A stretch of 64,000 bases of DNA from Fen-1273 sp963837815. Its GTDB lineage: Bacteria > Bacteroidota > Ignavibacteria > UBA10030 > UBA6906. A program made the position numbers and the translations under genes. The stretch is taken from NCBI GenBank assembly GCA_963837815.1, contig CAWIOS010000013.1, positions 682,001 through 746,000 of the forward strand, read 5' to 3'. Of the stretch, positions 1 to 8,433 are shown piece after piece. The notes beneath the pieces are model-generated. The model had not been told where the DNA came from. It did no database searches and was given only the letters and a program-made list of their open reading frames with translations. Each line of letters starts with the position of its first letter. Within the stretch, counting starts at the first letter, position 1.

Positions 1-1
1 C

Positions 2-787
2 GGGGGGTACGTGCAGTCTTCCTTCTCCGGGTCCGGCATGTACTGGAGGGCGATCGCCGATACGGACGGCGGCATGGCGGACATTTACATCGACGGCAAA
101 CTCGTTGACAGCGTGGATTGCTACTACAGGCAGGCGCTCCCCTTTCAATATGCATTTATCAAGACCGGGCTCAACCCCGGGACCGGTCATTTTTTCAGAG
201 CCGTAGTCCGGCCCGACAGGAACCCATTTTCAACCGGGACCGTCATCCGGCACATGGCGTTTGAATACACGGCGGAGAGCTATCGGGCCTCGGCCGGCTT
301 CTCCGGCGTGGCGGGAAGGAACCAATGGCGTTACAGGAGATGGGACGGGAAAGACTACGGTGATTTACAGTTCGTCGATTTCGCCGGGGAGGTCGTTCAC
401 GACGCGATAGCCGGCCGGCCCGGCGAGCACCGGCCGTTCGCCAACGAGTGGGGGGATGAGGATAGCTGCAGGGTAGGCAATAACTACCAGATCCCGGGCG
501 ACCATCCGGCCGTTCGGACATGGATCTCGCCTCACAAGGGAAGGATCCGCGTCGAATGGACCGTGAGTTTTGAGACCGGCAGGAGGGACGAAGTGAAGAC
601 GTCGATCGCCCACAACAGTCGCGTGGTCTGGTCATATCCGCCGGCCGGGGCGGATTCTACAAGCACGTTCGAACTCTCGATCGACGTCGACAGAGGGGAC
701 ACAATCGATTTCATTGCAGAACGAACGAAGGGAAAAAACCGCCAGATAGTGGTGTGGGATCCGGCGATCACCTACGATGACAGGTAG
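2..787 (+). CDS. Secreted beta-sandwich protein, 3' end only (carbohydrate-binding-like modules)
   Basis: The frame is open to the left edge, so only the C-terminal ~261 residues are present. Two modules are visible. The first carries the pattern GGMADIYIDGKLVDSVD, typical of small jelly-roll domains found beside glycoside hydrolases and lipases, where a 'GxADVYIDG' strand recurs. The second, near the end, has GDTIDF followed by VVWDPAI, a motif pair I associate with non-catalytic beta-sandwich domains in large secreted proteins of environmental bacteria. No catalytic residues can be assigned. The fragment probably belongs to an extracellular enzyme or adhesin whose catalytic part lies outside the window. 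Family assignment is by motif memory only. Confidence 0.6.
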   Translation, partial: GGYVQSSFSGSGMYWRAIADTDGGMADIYIDGKLVDSVDCYYRQALPFQYAFIKTGLNPGTGHFFRAVVRPDRNPFSTGTVIRHMAFEYTAESYRASAGFSGVAGRNQWRYRRWDGKDYGDLQFVDFAGEVVHDAIAGRPGEHRPFANEWGDEDSCRVGNNYQIPGDHPAVRTWISPHKGRIRVEWTVSFETGRRDEVKTSIAHNSRVVWSYPPAGADSTSTFELSIDVDRGDTIDFIAERTKGKNRQIVVWDPAITYDDR

Positions 788-842
788 CACCCTCTGACAT
801 TCGCAGGCCCCGCGAACGGGCGCGTCCGGCTCCAGTCAGGTC

Positions 843-974
843 TTGTTTCTTTTCAAGAGTGCAAAGACGAAGCCGAACATCAGGAAGAAAGATCTTGATG
901 AAGCGCTTGAGAAGGATGCCATAGGGAAGTTCACCGTCAGGAAGCCGCGGACACGAAAATCGAAGTCGGCTTGA
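843..974 (+). CDS. Possible small basic ORF or gene remnant overlapping a promoter
   Basis: A TTG-initiated frame of 43 codons encodes a basic peptide ending RKPRTRKSKSA. Its TGA stop lies inside the TTGACA of the promoter at 971. A similar basic tail (NTRTRRSKAA) precedes the matching promoter at 40765, and there too the stop sits inside TTGACA. No ribosome-binding site is obvious and no family is recognised. It may be the 3' remnant of a gene that once lay upstream of this repeated promoter, or chance coding. Confidence 0.2.
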   Translation: MFLFKSAKTKPNIRKKDLDEALEKDAIGKFTVRKPRTRKSKSA

Positions 975-998
975 CAATATGGGTCGGCAAGGTATCAT
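971..998 (+). promoter_or_regulatory. Sigma70-like promoter inside a repeated leader block
   Basis: TTGACA (971-976) and TATCAT (993-998) are 16 bp apart. The surrounding 954-1021 is roughly 80 % identical by eye to 40748-40816, the promoter of the nfeD operon. A Shine-Dalgarno-like TAAGGA in a small palindrome (1041-1050) sits at about the same distance from the -10 as the real one does before nfeD. No credible gene follows on the plus strand, and the nearest gene (ABC ATPase) ends at 1199 on the other strand. It therefore looks like an orphan duplicate of a promoter and leader. Confidence 0.5.
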
Positions 999-1198
999 TG
1001 ATACGCAAACAAGGCCACTCCGTGTCCAAATCGTGACCAGTTCCTAAGGAAATATACGGATACACAAGGAGATGGAGGGCAATTCGACAGACTCAGAATC
1101 CCGGAGAACATTTCGGAATCGATGATTTTGCCCTGAGTGTGTCGATTCACAAAAACTCCTGTTCGAAACCCTCCCTCCGCGCAGGATTTCTCCTCCCC

Positions 1199-1894
1199 TC
1201 ATGCGCGGTCTTCGTTCCCCCTGCATACCCTCCCGTCTCTCAGCCTGAGTATCTGATCGGCACAGGCTGTAAGCCTCTCGTCGTGCGTCGCAACAATGAC
1301 GGACGCCCCCGCCTCGCGCGAATACCGGTGGAGGATTTCAATGATCTCGAGACCATGGGAGGAATCGAGGCTCGCCGTGGGCTCATCTGCCAGGAGGAGC
1401 TGCGGGCGGTTGGCGACGGCACGGGCGATTGCCACGCGCTGTTTTTCCCCCTGGCTGAGCTGCGACGTGGGCTGCGCAGCGATATGCCCGATCCCGATAT
1501 CCGACAGTATGGCCGCTCCCCTCCGGAGGGCCTCCCTCCTTCCCGAGCCTGTGAACCTGAGGACAAGCGCGACGTTCTCCAGCGCGGTGAGCGCGTCGAT
1601 CAGATTGAAAGACTGAAACACGACGCCGATGTTCCGCGCCCGGAGCCGCTGCACCGCGGCGATGGAAAGCATGTCCAGCCTTTCTCCTCCGATCGCCACG
1701 GTGCCGGACGACGGCGCGACGAGACCTGCCATAAGCGTGAGCAGCGTTGTTTTTCCGCTTCCGCTCGGGCCCAGGAGGAGGATCAAATTCCCCCCGAACG
1801 CGCGGAGGGAGACATCCGTGACGCCCACCGTTCCCCGGCCCGCCGCCCTGTACGTCTTTCCGGCTTCCGAGAGTTCGAGCACGGCCCCGTTCAT
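1199..1894 (-). CDS. ABC transporter ATP-binding protein (LolD/MacB type)
   Basis: This 231-residue protein has the full ATPase set: Walker A GPSGSGKT (residues 42-49), a Q-loop in VVFQSFNL, signature LSQGEKQR, Walker B LLLADEPT and the H-loop in ATHDE. Size and motif spacing fit the LolD/MacB/FtsE class, which works with FtsX-like permeases in lipid or lipoprotein extraction and in export rather than classical uptake. Its start overlaps the stop of the permease gene by 4 bp (ATGA), so the two are translationally coupled. It is the last gene of the eight-gene operon that starts near 9427. The pair is a plausible exporter or extractor of the operon's product. The substrate is inferred from context only. 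Confidence 0.93.
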   Translation of the reverse strand: MNGAVLELSEAGKTYRAAGRGTVGVTDVSLRAFGGNLILLLGPSGSGKTTLLTLMAGLVAPSSGTVAIGGERLDMLSIAAVQRLRARNIGVVFQSFNLIDALTALENVALVLRFTGSGRREALRRGAAILSDIGIGHIAAQPTSQLSQGEKQRVAIARAVANRPQLLLADEPTASLDSSHGLEIIEILHRYSREAGASVIVATHDERLTACADQILRLRDGRVCRGNEDRA

Positions 1895-2991
1895 GTGAAT
1901 GCCTCCAGGGGATAGATTGACCTGAGCCGACGCACCGCAAGCAACGCGCTGAAGAGGGTTATCGCGAGCACAACGAGAGACACCAAGGCGGTCTGAAGAA
2001 GCGAACCCCGCGCGCTCACCTCGGGTGAAACAAACTCCATCGCCGACGCGAGCAGGGGGAACATGACGACGGCTCCCGCGATCCCGGCGGCCGAGAGGAC
2101 GAACGCCTGTCCGATGACGACCCCCGTCAGAAACATCTCCGGCGATCCGAGCGCGCGCATCACGGCGAAATCGTGACGGGATTCGAGTATGATCACCGAA
2201 AGGAGGAGCGTCAGGATCGACGTGAGGACGACCGCGCCGATCGCCGCGATTGCATAGAGGATCGGCATGAACCCCGATTCCATCTCACGGACATTGTTTT
2301 CCAGGAACTCCGCGTTGCCGTACACCGACACGCCGGGAACGTCGTCCGTGATCGCGCGGCGCACCGTGTCGGCGCGGGCCCCGGGGGCAAGTTTCAGGAT
2401 GAAGAACGAGACGATCGTCGGAAATCCTATCAGCGCCCGTGCCCTGGCGAGCGTCACGAACCCGTACTGGATAACGAATGCGTTTGTGCCGCCGCTGAGC
2501 CCCGCCACCCTCAGCGTGTCATCCCTGACGCGGATGTTCTGACCGACCCGGATCCGGAATTTTGCCGCAAACGAACGGTCAAGGACGATATCGCCGTCGC
2601 CGGCGACCGGGCCCCCTTCGACGATCTCCGGCGGCCCTCCGGCGCCCGTGGAGGGATCGTATCCCGCAAGGAAGAGCGTTGAATGGACGTCCTCCTTCCA
2701 CACTGTCGTCAGAAACATCAGGACCGGCGACACCTCCGCAACGCCGGGGGTTTCTCTGAGAAGCGTTCCGTGAGAGAGGCTGAGGAGCGACGACCCGCGG
2801 AGTATGTTTGTCGCGTTATTCTGGAGTACCCAGAGATCGGCGGGATTTCTCCGAATGTACTCCACGGATCCGTCGGCAACCCCGCGGTACACCCCCAGGA
2901 GGAAGAGCATCAGGACGATGCAGAGAGCGATCCCTCCGATCGCAAGCGCGGAGCGGACGGGCTGGCGGAGGAGTATCCGTATGGCGTACAC
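1891..2991 (-). CDS. ABC transporter permease, FtsX/MacB-like
   Basis: A 366-residue permease with one N-terminal membrane helix (about residues 14-34), a ~200-residue extracytoplasmic domain of the MacB_PCD type, and three C-terminal helices (about 240-265, 285-310, 330-350). This is the usual topology of FtsX/LolC/MacB permeases. The last helix is followed by a basic RRLRSIYPLEAF tail, common in this family. It is coupled to the ATPase by a 4-bp overlap, and 12 bp separate it from the aldolase-like gene upstream. No substrate can be read from the sequence. The operon (lipid kinase, BtaA-like transferase, methyltransferase) suggests a lipid or lipid-derived cargo, which is inference. Confidence 0.9.
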   Translation of the reverse strand: MYAIRILLRQPVRSALAIGGIALCIVLMLFLLGVYRGVADGSVEYIRRNPADLWVLQNNATNILRGSSLLSLSHGTLLRETPGVAEVSPVLMFLTTVWKEDVHSTLFLAGYDPSTGAGGPPEIVEGGPVAGDGDIVLDRSFAAKFRIRVGQNIRVRDDTLRVAGLSGGTNAFVIQYGFVTLARARALIGFPTIVSFFILKLAPGARADTVRRAITDDVPGVSVYGNAEFLENNVREMESGFMPILYAIAAIGAVVLTSILTLLLSVIILESRHDFAVMRALGSPEMFLTGVVIGQAFVLSAAGIAGAVVMFPLLASAMEFVSPEVSARGSLLQTALVSLVVLAITLFSALLAVRRLRSIYPLEAFT

Positions 2992-3003
2992 GGGGGGCCT
3001 CCT

Positions 3004-4092
3004 TCAGTCGAACATGGCGACTTCCGGCAGCAGATTACCGCGCACGCGTGAAAATATCTCCCCGAGCGAGGTGCCGGTGATCGTCAGTCCGTGGTTCTTC
3101 AGACCGACTGCCCCCCTTGCCGGGTCCGGGACTGAAGCGAGAAGCCCGGCGACCTCGGCGGCAAGCTCTCTCGTCCCGCAGGGGTAAATCTGCCGTGTGC
3201 ACGGAACCCCGTCCATCCAGGCATGGGCATGGACGATCGCCCCGACGCCGGGATACGTCCTGTATATCAGTTCGTGCTCCACCGCGTCCACCGAGACCCT
3301 GGCGCGTTCGTCCGCGCCGGGGGGGCGGGCGACGAGTGCCGCGCCGCGGACGCTGTCAAAGCCCCTGACGAGGTGAATATCTTTCCCGACGAGAAGCAGG
3401 TTTGACTTGTCCACCCCGCGGCCTGTCATCCAGAACGTGCACGAGCCGCACTCAGGGACATCCTCCCGCGCGCTCAGGTTGCCGTAGCTTGCGCCCGTGA
3501 TGCCGTAGATCTTGTAGAGCTGCCGGCGGGCATCCGGGGTCAGGACATCCTTCAGGGGGAACGGGACGGGGAGGACGCCCATCGCGTCGAGCTCCTGTCC
3601 GTACCGGCGGATCTCCCGGGTGATCGGACTCCCCGCCCACAGCCGTTCGGGAAGATCGTCCGAGAATACATTCTCCGTGGCAAAATGCGCCGTCGCGATC
3701 GGGCAAAGCCTGCCGTACACCTCTTCCGGATCGAAGGGAATGTGATAGAATCCCGCCTCGGGGGTCGTGAAGTAGACCTCCGGCGGGCCGTCCGGGGCAC
3801 CGGGAACGACGCAGAGCAACATGTTGGAGAGGCTCCTGACAAGCGCCGTATAGCACCGGGACTTGAACCCGGGGCCGGCCCCGTCATCCTCCATGATGGA
3901 AAAGACGAATACCGACTGTGCCTTTCTCCGGAAATGGCGGGGAGAGTCCCCGCAGACAAGGTTCAATGCAAAATTGACGCCGTCCGCTCCGCTCACGAGC
4001 GAGTCGCCGTGCGCGATGCAGGTCTCCACGAGTGCGGCGGCGGCCCGGTCACGGCGCGGCTGCTTTCCGTTTGCCACTATCGCGAAGTTCAT
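3004..4092 (-). CDS. Class II aldolase/adducin-domain protein with a novel N-terminal domain
   Basis: The C-terminal part (about residues 190-362) is a class II aldolase/adducin domain with SYGNLSARE, FWMTGRGVDK, the zinc-ligand pair VHAHAW and the third histidine in KNHGLTITG. A fuculose-phosphate-aldolase-like metal site therefore appears intact. Such enzymes cleave sugar phosphates or dehydrate methylthioribulose phosphate. The first ~190 residues do not match any domain I recognise, whereas ordinary family members are about 200-250 residues. The gene lies 27 bp downstream of a PLP decarboxylase and 12 bp upstream of an ABC permease. BtaA chemistry releases methylthioadenosine, so a role in salvage is possible. 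A biosynthetic carbon-carbon lyase role is equally possible. Confidence 0.8.
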   Translation of the reverse strand: MNFAIVANGKQPRRDRAAAALVETCIAHGDSLVSGADGVNFALNLVCGDSPRHFRRKAQSVFVFSIMEDDGAGPGFKSRCYTALVRSLSNMLLCVVPGAPDGPPEVYFTTPEAGFYHIPFDPEEVYGRLCPIATAHFATENVFSDDLPERLWAGSPITREIRRYGQELDAMGVLPVPFPLKDVLTPDARRQLYKIYGITGASYGNLSAREDVPECGSCTFWMTGRGVDKSNLLLVGKDIHLVRGFDSVRGAALVARPPGADERARVSVDAVEHELIYRTYPGVGAIVHAHAWMDGVPCTRQIYPCGTRELAAEVAGLLASVPDPARGAVGLKNHGLTITGTSLGEIFSRVRGNLLPEVAMFD

Positions 4093-4119
4093 TGTGTCCT
4101 CCTTTGCAATCCCATTGAT

Positions 4120-5493
4120 TCAGTCAAGCACGTCCCTCGAGACCATGTCGTCGAATGTTTCCCGGGCCCGGACCAGACGGCACGACGCACCGTTCACGGC
4201 AACAATCGCCGGACGCGGAAAACCGAACGACGATTCCATGGCTGTGAAGTACGCGCCGCTGTCCATCAGCGCGAGCACGTCCCCCGGCCCGACCTCCGGC
4301 ATGAGCTTGTTCCTGTATATGACGTCCCCTGCAAAACAGGCGGGGCCCGTGATCGTGGAGCGGACCGTCCTGGGGCGGGTAACGTCGTTGCAGAGGAACA
4401 TCTCGTGATACTCGTAGAACGTCGGAAGTGTCACGGTGCTGAGCCCGCCGTCAGCGATGAGCCAGCGCCCGGCCCCCGGGCGGTCTTTGACGTAGTGCAC
4501 GGTCAGAAGAAGGAACTGGGCGGCGCTTGCGATGCACCTCCCCGGTTCGAATATGAGTTCGGGAATCTCATCCGCTCCAAAACACCGCTCGACCGCTTCG
4601 GCGATCACCGAAATGAAGGCTTCCGGGCCCGGGCACGCATGGTCCTCCGGGGGAGCCGGGAGAATGCCGAACGCCTGGTACAGGAGAAACTCCTTCGTAC
4701 CGAATTCCCGGGTGAACGGCGCGGCGAACCCTCCGCCGGCATCGATAACCTGCACCCGGAGGCCCCGCTCCGCAGCGATTTTTTTCAACAGACCAAGACA
4801 CCGGAACGCACGCGCGTAGTCGCCGGGATGCCGGACGCCGGTGCCGATGTGCACGTGGAATCCGAGGAACCGGATACCCTGCAGCCGCGGGAGCTCGTCC
4901 AGCGCACCCTCCACTTCGCCCCCCGTGAGATCAAAGCCGAACGCGCACCCCCGCCTGCTTCCGGTGGCGGTTCCACGGTTCATCCCGCCGGGTGTGTAAT
5001 CCGGATTGACGCGCAAAAGGATGTCCATGCGCGCGCCACGCTGAAGCGAACGCTCGTCGAGCGTGCGCATCTCGGCGATGGAATCCACGATGACAAAACG
5101 CACGCCGGCCTCGACGCACCGGTCGAGGAACCGGGGCGTTTTGCAGGGTCCGTTGACGATGATACTCCCCGCCGGGCAGCCGAGATGGAGCGCCAGGAGG
5201 AGTTCGTATTCCGTCATCACCTCGAGCCCGGTCCCTCCGCGCAGGACTGTGTCGACGACGGCGGGGACGGAGTTGCATTTCATCGCGTAGCAGACCGAGG
5301 ACCGGCCCCGGTACGACCGGAGCGCCGCCGCGCTGAACGCCCCCGCATTCTTCATCAGGAGCTTTTCATTGATGACGTGGAGCGGTGTCCCGTATTCCTC
5401 TGCGAGTCCCGTAAGGCAGTGGTTGCCGATGGCAAGCTCCCCTCCCGGGAACGCGTGCTGTCCCCATGCTTCCGGGCACATGATATGATTCAT
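4120..5493 (-). CDS. PLP-dependent decarboxylase, LysA / fold-type III family
   Basis: This 457-residue alanine-racemase-fold decarboxylase resembles diaminopimelate and ornithine decarboxylases. Visible motifs are the PLP lysine in YAMKCNS (K72), the phosphate-region HVHIGTG (213-219) and DAGGGF (251-256), EPGR (316-319), and a C-terminal CFAGD...DSGAY (C386, D390, Y415) that completes the active site across the dimer. The start at 5493 overlaps the upstream stop (ATGA) behind an AAAGGAGG Shine-Dalgarno, so the longer open frame is not used. Its place in a lipid-type operon makes lysine biosynthesis unlikely. Decarboxylation of an amino-acid building block or headgroup is inferred. Metallophore clusters also use this family. 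Confidence 0.88.
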   Translation of the reverse strand: MNHIMCPEAWGQHAFPGGELAIGNHCLTGLAEEYGTPLHVINEKLLMKNAGAFSAAALRSYRGRSSVCYAMKCNSVPAVVDTVLRGGTGLEVMTEYELLLALHLGCPAGSIIVNGPCKTPRFLDRCVEAGVRFVIVDSIAEMRTLDERSLQRGARMDILLRVNPDYTPGGMNRGTATGSRRGCAFGFDLTGGEVEGALDELPRLQGIRFLGFHVHIGTGVRHPGDYARAFRCLGLLKKIAAERGLRVQVIDAGGGFAAPFTREFGTKEFLLYQAFGILPAPPEDHACPGPEAFISVIAEAVERCFGADEIPELIFEPGRCIASAAQFLLLTVHYVKDRPGAGRWLIADGGLSTVTLPTFYEYHEMFLCNDVTRPRTVRSTITGPACFAGDVIYRNKLMPEVGPGDVLALMDSGAYFTAMESSFGFPRPAIVAVNGASCRLVRARETFDDMVSRDVLD

Positions 5494-6626
5494 GGCAGCA
5501 TGCCTCCTTTCACGGCAATCACCTTTTCGTACATCTGCAGATGCTTGTGCGGGGCGAGTCCCACCCGCGAAGCGGTGGCAACGCTCATGACGTTGGCGGG
5601 ATGCATCCAGGTGCACACCATGACGTCAAATGAGTCCGCCATGCGCCGCATGCTGTCCAGAAGAAGCGTGAACACGCGCGTCCGCATGTATGCTTTCCGG
5701 ATGCCGACGGCATAGACGACGAGCGTGCGCAGGCGTCTCTTCCCCGCAAGGAAGCGCAGGTAGCCAACGGGTCCCGCGCGGCCGTTCATCCGGCGGAGGA
5801 GCGGATTGATGTCGGGAACGCACATCAGCACGCCGACAGGTTCTCCCCTGTGCTCCACGATCGTCACAAGGTGCGGCGCCGTGATCTGTCCCAGGTATTT
5901 CGCGGCAAACCGGTGCTCATCCGCCGACGTCGGGAGGAAATGCCAGTTCGCGGAGAATGCATCGTTGAAGACTCCCCTGATCTTCTCGAGATCCTCCTCT
6001 CTGCGTGCGGGGTTGAACGCCCGCACGACAAACCCGCGCTGAGAGGGCGCCCCGGAAGGGGGAGGACCGTACCGGCCCCGGAGCCAGGCCCGGACATCGC
6101 CGTTCCGTCCCGTGAAAAGGGTAACCCCCTTATGAAATCCCGCCCCCGCCAGGAGCCGGTGATAGTACCCGGGGTTGTACGGCTCAAAAAATCCCTGGTC
6201 CTCGTCATACCGGTCAGCCAGCAGCCCGAGTTCGGCATAGTGGTGTGGATTGAACGGTCCTTCGAGGAGCGTGACGTTTCGCTCGCGGCACCGGCGCTCC
6301 AGGGCCGCGAAAAGAATGTCGACGGCGTCCTGATCATCCAGCGACTCGAAAAACCCGAAGAATCCGGCGCGCTCGCCTGCTTTCCTGCAATGCGCCTCGT
6401 TGACGACGAGCGCGGCGCGCGCCACGGGAAGGCCGTCCGACGTAACGACGTACATGTCGAGCGTCGCATCGGCGAAGTACGGGTTCCCCGCAGGATCCAG
6501 CGTCCTTCGCACTTCCGACGACAGGGGAGGCACCCGGTGGGGGTTTCCCCTGTAGACGCGGAAGGGAAGGCGCAGAAATTCCCTCATCGTGCGGCGGTCA
6601 ATGACCGTTTTGACAGAGTATGCCAT
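5490..6626 (-). CDS. GNAT-like N-acyltransferase family protein (YghO-like)
   Basis: A 378-residue protein whose centre carries LEGPFNPHHYAELGLL and EPYNPGYYHRLLAGAGF. This pattern is typical of the long GNAT-related proteins of the YghO type, whose function is not established. A C-terminal half with VTIVEHRGEPVGVLMCVPD looks like a GNAT core strand and acetyl-CoA loop. The ATG at 6626 matches the family N-terminus (a short helix, then RLPFRVYRGNPHRVPPL). It overlaps the BtaA-like gene by 43 bp and the decarboxylase by 4 bp, so it is firmly in the operon. N-acylation of an amino group on an intermediate is a reasonable guess. The acyl donor and acceptor are unknown. Confidence 0.75.
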   Translation of the reverse strand: MAYSVKTVIDRRTMREFLRLPFRVYRGNPHRVPPLSSEVRRTLDPAGNPYFADATLDMYVVTSDGLPVARAALVVNEAHCRKAGERAGFFGFFESLDDQDAVDILFAALERRCRERNVTLLEGPFNPHHYAELGLLADRYDEDQGFFEPYNPGYYHRLLAGAGFHKGVTLFTGRNGDVRAWLRGRYGPPPSGAPSQRGFVVRAFNPARREEDLEKIRGVFNDAFSANWHFLPTSADEHRFAAKYLGQITAPHLVTIVEHRGEPVGVLMCVPDINPLLRRMNGRAGPVGYLRFLAGKRRLRTLVVYAVGIRKAYMRTRVFTLLLDSMRRMADSFDVMVCTWMHPANVMSVATASRVGLAPHKHLQMYEKVIAVKGGMLP

Positions 6627-7735
6627 TGCACTTCCCGTTTGTTGATCCGTTCCACGACGTAGTTCCGGTATATGAACGCCCTGTCCCGCACATGAAGGGC
6701 CTCCGCGAGCCGACGGTCCGGCACGACCATCTTCTGCAGCGCAGGGGGGCGCTCCCTGAAGACCAGGAGGTTCCTGTAGGTCATGACCGCACCGTGGGAC
6801 GCAACGCGCCATGCCTCCCGCAGTAGCCCCTCGCACGCCTCTTCAGACATCCACTCGAAGATGTTCGTGAAGTTGAATTTCTGGACCGAGGAATCGCGCA
6901 TGCCCGCGAAGAATTCGCCGCACGTCCCCGTGACGGGGTGCACGCGCGCGAGGCGTTCGCGAATGACGGAGAAGTTCTTGCGCATCAGGTACGGCGGAAG
7001 GTGATCTTCGTCGAAATATCTCCCCAGGAGGATGTACGACGCGAAGTAATTCTCCCGGAGCGGCATCTCCGTGAGCGCGCGCTCGACAAGGCGGGCAAAA
7101 TGTGCGCCGAATGAAAACGACCCCTCCACGTACCGGAAAAACTCCCCTGTAAACAGCGCGCTCATGAGGCCCCTGCTCAGGAATATGCGCGTGAAGAACC
7201 TCCAGAGCGGTGTGTCCCACTCCCGCCTGTAGAGCCTCACGCGTTCCGCCGGGTCGTCCGTCTCGAAGAATGCACGGATCAGTCTCTTCCCCTTTACGCT
7301 CTCGAGGCATCGGCGAAGGAGCCGCATATACGATTCATACCTTCCTGCATGGATGATCCCACCGTCGACACTGACCTGCCGCGCGTCCCAGTAGGTCCGG
7401 CTCTCCTTCCCCAGCGCGCCGCGCACGCGGCCGTACAGGTCGCGCCGTCGCCGTGAATCCCGTACCCCGAGAAGCTCGAGCATTTCGAAGTACGGCAGCA
7501 CTGCGAATGCTCCCATCTTCAGATCCAGGAGGTAGTTCTGGCGGGGATTCACATCAAGGGCGTAGACTGAACGGGGGTTGTCGATGAGAAACGTCAGGAC
7601 GTTGCACCCCCCGGAGGTTATGGAAAAAACCGTGTCGTCAGGCCGGATCTGCAGTGCCTCCCTGTCACTTTCAGGGTCCTCCCAGCACTGCGCGTATATG
7701 ACGTCCCGGAATATGCCGGGCGGATTCTGTCTCAT
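6584..7735 (-). CDS. btaA: BtaA-like S-adenosylmethionine:diacylglycerol 3-amino-3-carboxypropyl transferase (DUF3419)
   Basis: A 383-residue protein with BtaA/DUF3419 landmarks: YAQCWEDPESD near the N-terminus (14-24), the SAM loop SITSGGCN (38-45), the acidic ribose-binding strand ALDVNP (D61), and a central FFTRIFLSRGLMSALF segment likely to sit at the membrane surface. BtaA transfers the 3-amino-3-carboxypropyl group of SAM to diacylglycerol, giving diacylglyceryl-homoserine, the precursor of the betaine lipid DGTS. The start at 7735 overlaps the methyltransferase stop (ATGA). No BtaB-type soluble methyltransferase follows; the adjacent ICMT/PEMT-like protein may fill that role. Membership is well supported, but the exact acceptor lipid is inferred. 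Confidence 0.82.
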   Translation of the reverse strand: MRQNPPGIFRDVIYAQCWEDPESDREALQIRPDDTVFSITSGGCNVLTFLIDNPRSVYALDVNPRQNYLLDLKMGAFAVLPYFEMLELLGVRDSRRRRDLYGRVRGALGKESRTYWDARQVSVDGGIIHAGRYESYMRLLRRCLESVKGKRLIRAFFETDDPAERVRLYRREWDTPLWRFFTRIFLSRGLMSALFTGEFFRYVEGSFSFGAHFARLVERALTEMPLRENYFASYILLGRYFDEDHLPPYLMRKNFSVIRERLARVHPVTGTCGEFFAGMRDSSVQKFNFTNIFEWMSEEACEGLLREAWRVASHGAVMTYRNLLVFRERPPALQKMVVPDRRLAEALHVRDRAFIYRNYVVERINKREVQWHTLSKRSLTAAR

Positions 7736-8433
7736 CGCCGTACTCCCAGTTTTGTATGAACGATGGCCCAGTCCGCAACGGACGGGAGGCCTATCCCGGC
7801 GGCAACAAGAAAATCCCCGGTCCACGCCGCCGCGATGAATCCCGGTATAAACAGGAGGTAAAGCCCGTTGTGCCTGACTCCTTCCCCGGTGAGCCGGAAC
7901 TCCCTGAATGCCCCCGGCATCCTCCGCAGTGACGAGAGTGACGGGAACAGCCGGGGAGTCACGGCCGCATATGCTGCAAATTCATCCCTGAACCCCGGGG
8001 CCAGGGAAAGCTCTTCATATGCGATGAGCCGTTCGTAGTGAACAAGGAACAGCAGCGGCATCAGGAGGGCAACGGGCGGGAGTCCGAGGGAAAACGCGCA
8101 CATCGCCGTGAGGTCCGCCAGGTAAATCGGATTCCGGACGACTCTGTACGGCCCCTCCCTGTGGAGCTCATCGGTCTGAACCCGGAATGCCATGACGCGC
8201 GGCGCTGTCAGCACCGTTCCCGCCCACATGCGAACAACGGAAACAAGAGTCATGACCAACGCGAGGAGGAGACATCCCGCCCTGAGGGATTCCTTCCTGG
8301 TCCAGCCGGCGATCTTCCCGATCACCGCCATTGTCGGCGGGTCGTGGGGGGAAATGAATGCGGACGCGGCGCACACCGCGGCGACAATCCCCAGTGAAAC
8401 AAATATCCTCCATTCAAACTCACGCTTCAGCAT
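7732..8433 (-). CDS. Integral membrane ICMT/PEMT-type methyltransferase
   Basis: A 233-residue polytopic protein with helices around residues 10-30, 50-75, 110-145 and 195-220. The conserved core EGPYRVVRNPIYLADLT plus YEELSLAPGFRDEFAAY is the signature of the isoprenylcysteine carboxyl methyltransferase / phospholipid N-methyltransferase superfamily, which uses SAM at the membrane. The start at 8433 has a GGGAGG Shine-Dalgarno and overlaps the upstream kinase gene by 14 bp. Directly before a BtaA-like gene it is a good candidate for N-methylating the homoserine headgroup in place of BtaB. This is inference: ICMT-family proteins also methylate other amphiphiles. Confidence 0.8.
   Translation of the reverse strand: MLKREFEWRIFVSLGIVAAVCAASAFISPHDPPTMAVIGKIAGWTRKESLRAGCLLLALVMTLVSVVRMWAGTVLTAPRVMAFRVQTDELHREGPYRVVRNPIYLADLTAMCAFSLGLPPVALLMPLLFLVHYERLIAYEELSLAPGFRDEFAAYAAVTPRLFPSLSSLRRMPGAFREFRLTGEGVRHNGLYLLFIPGFIAAAWTGDFLVAAGIGLPSVADWAIVHTKLGVRR

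Noticed and set aside
1041..1124. A tiny ORF after the orphan leader at 954-1050
   Set aside because: The only ATG frame after the SD-like sequence is 17 codons (MEGNSTDSES...) with no similarity to NfeD, so it is not called as a gene.
3685..5715. A 676-codon plus-strand frame across the aldolase and decarboxylase genes
   Set aside because: It is the antisense shadow of two genes with conserved active sites and shows no recognisable domain.
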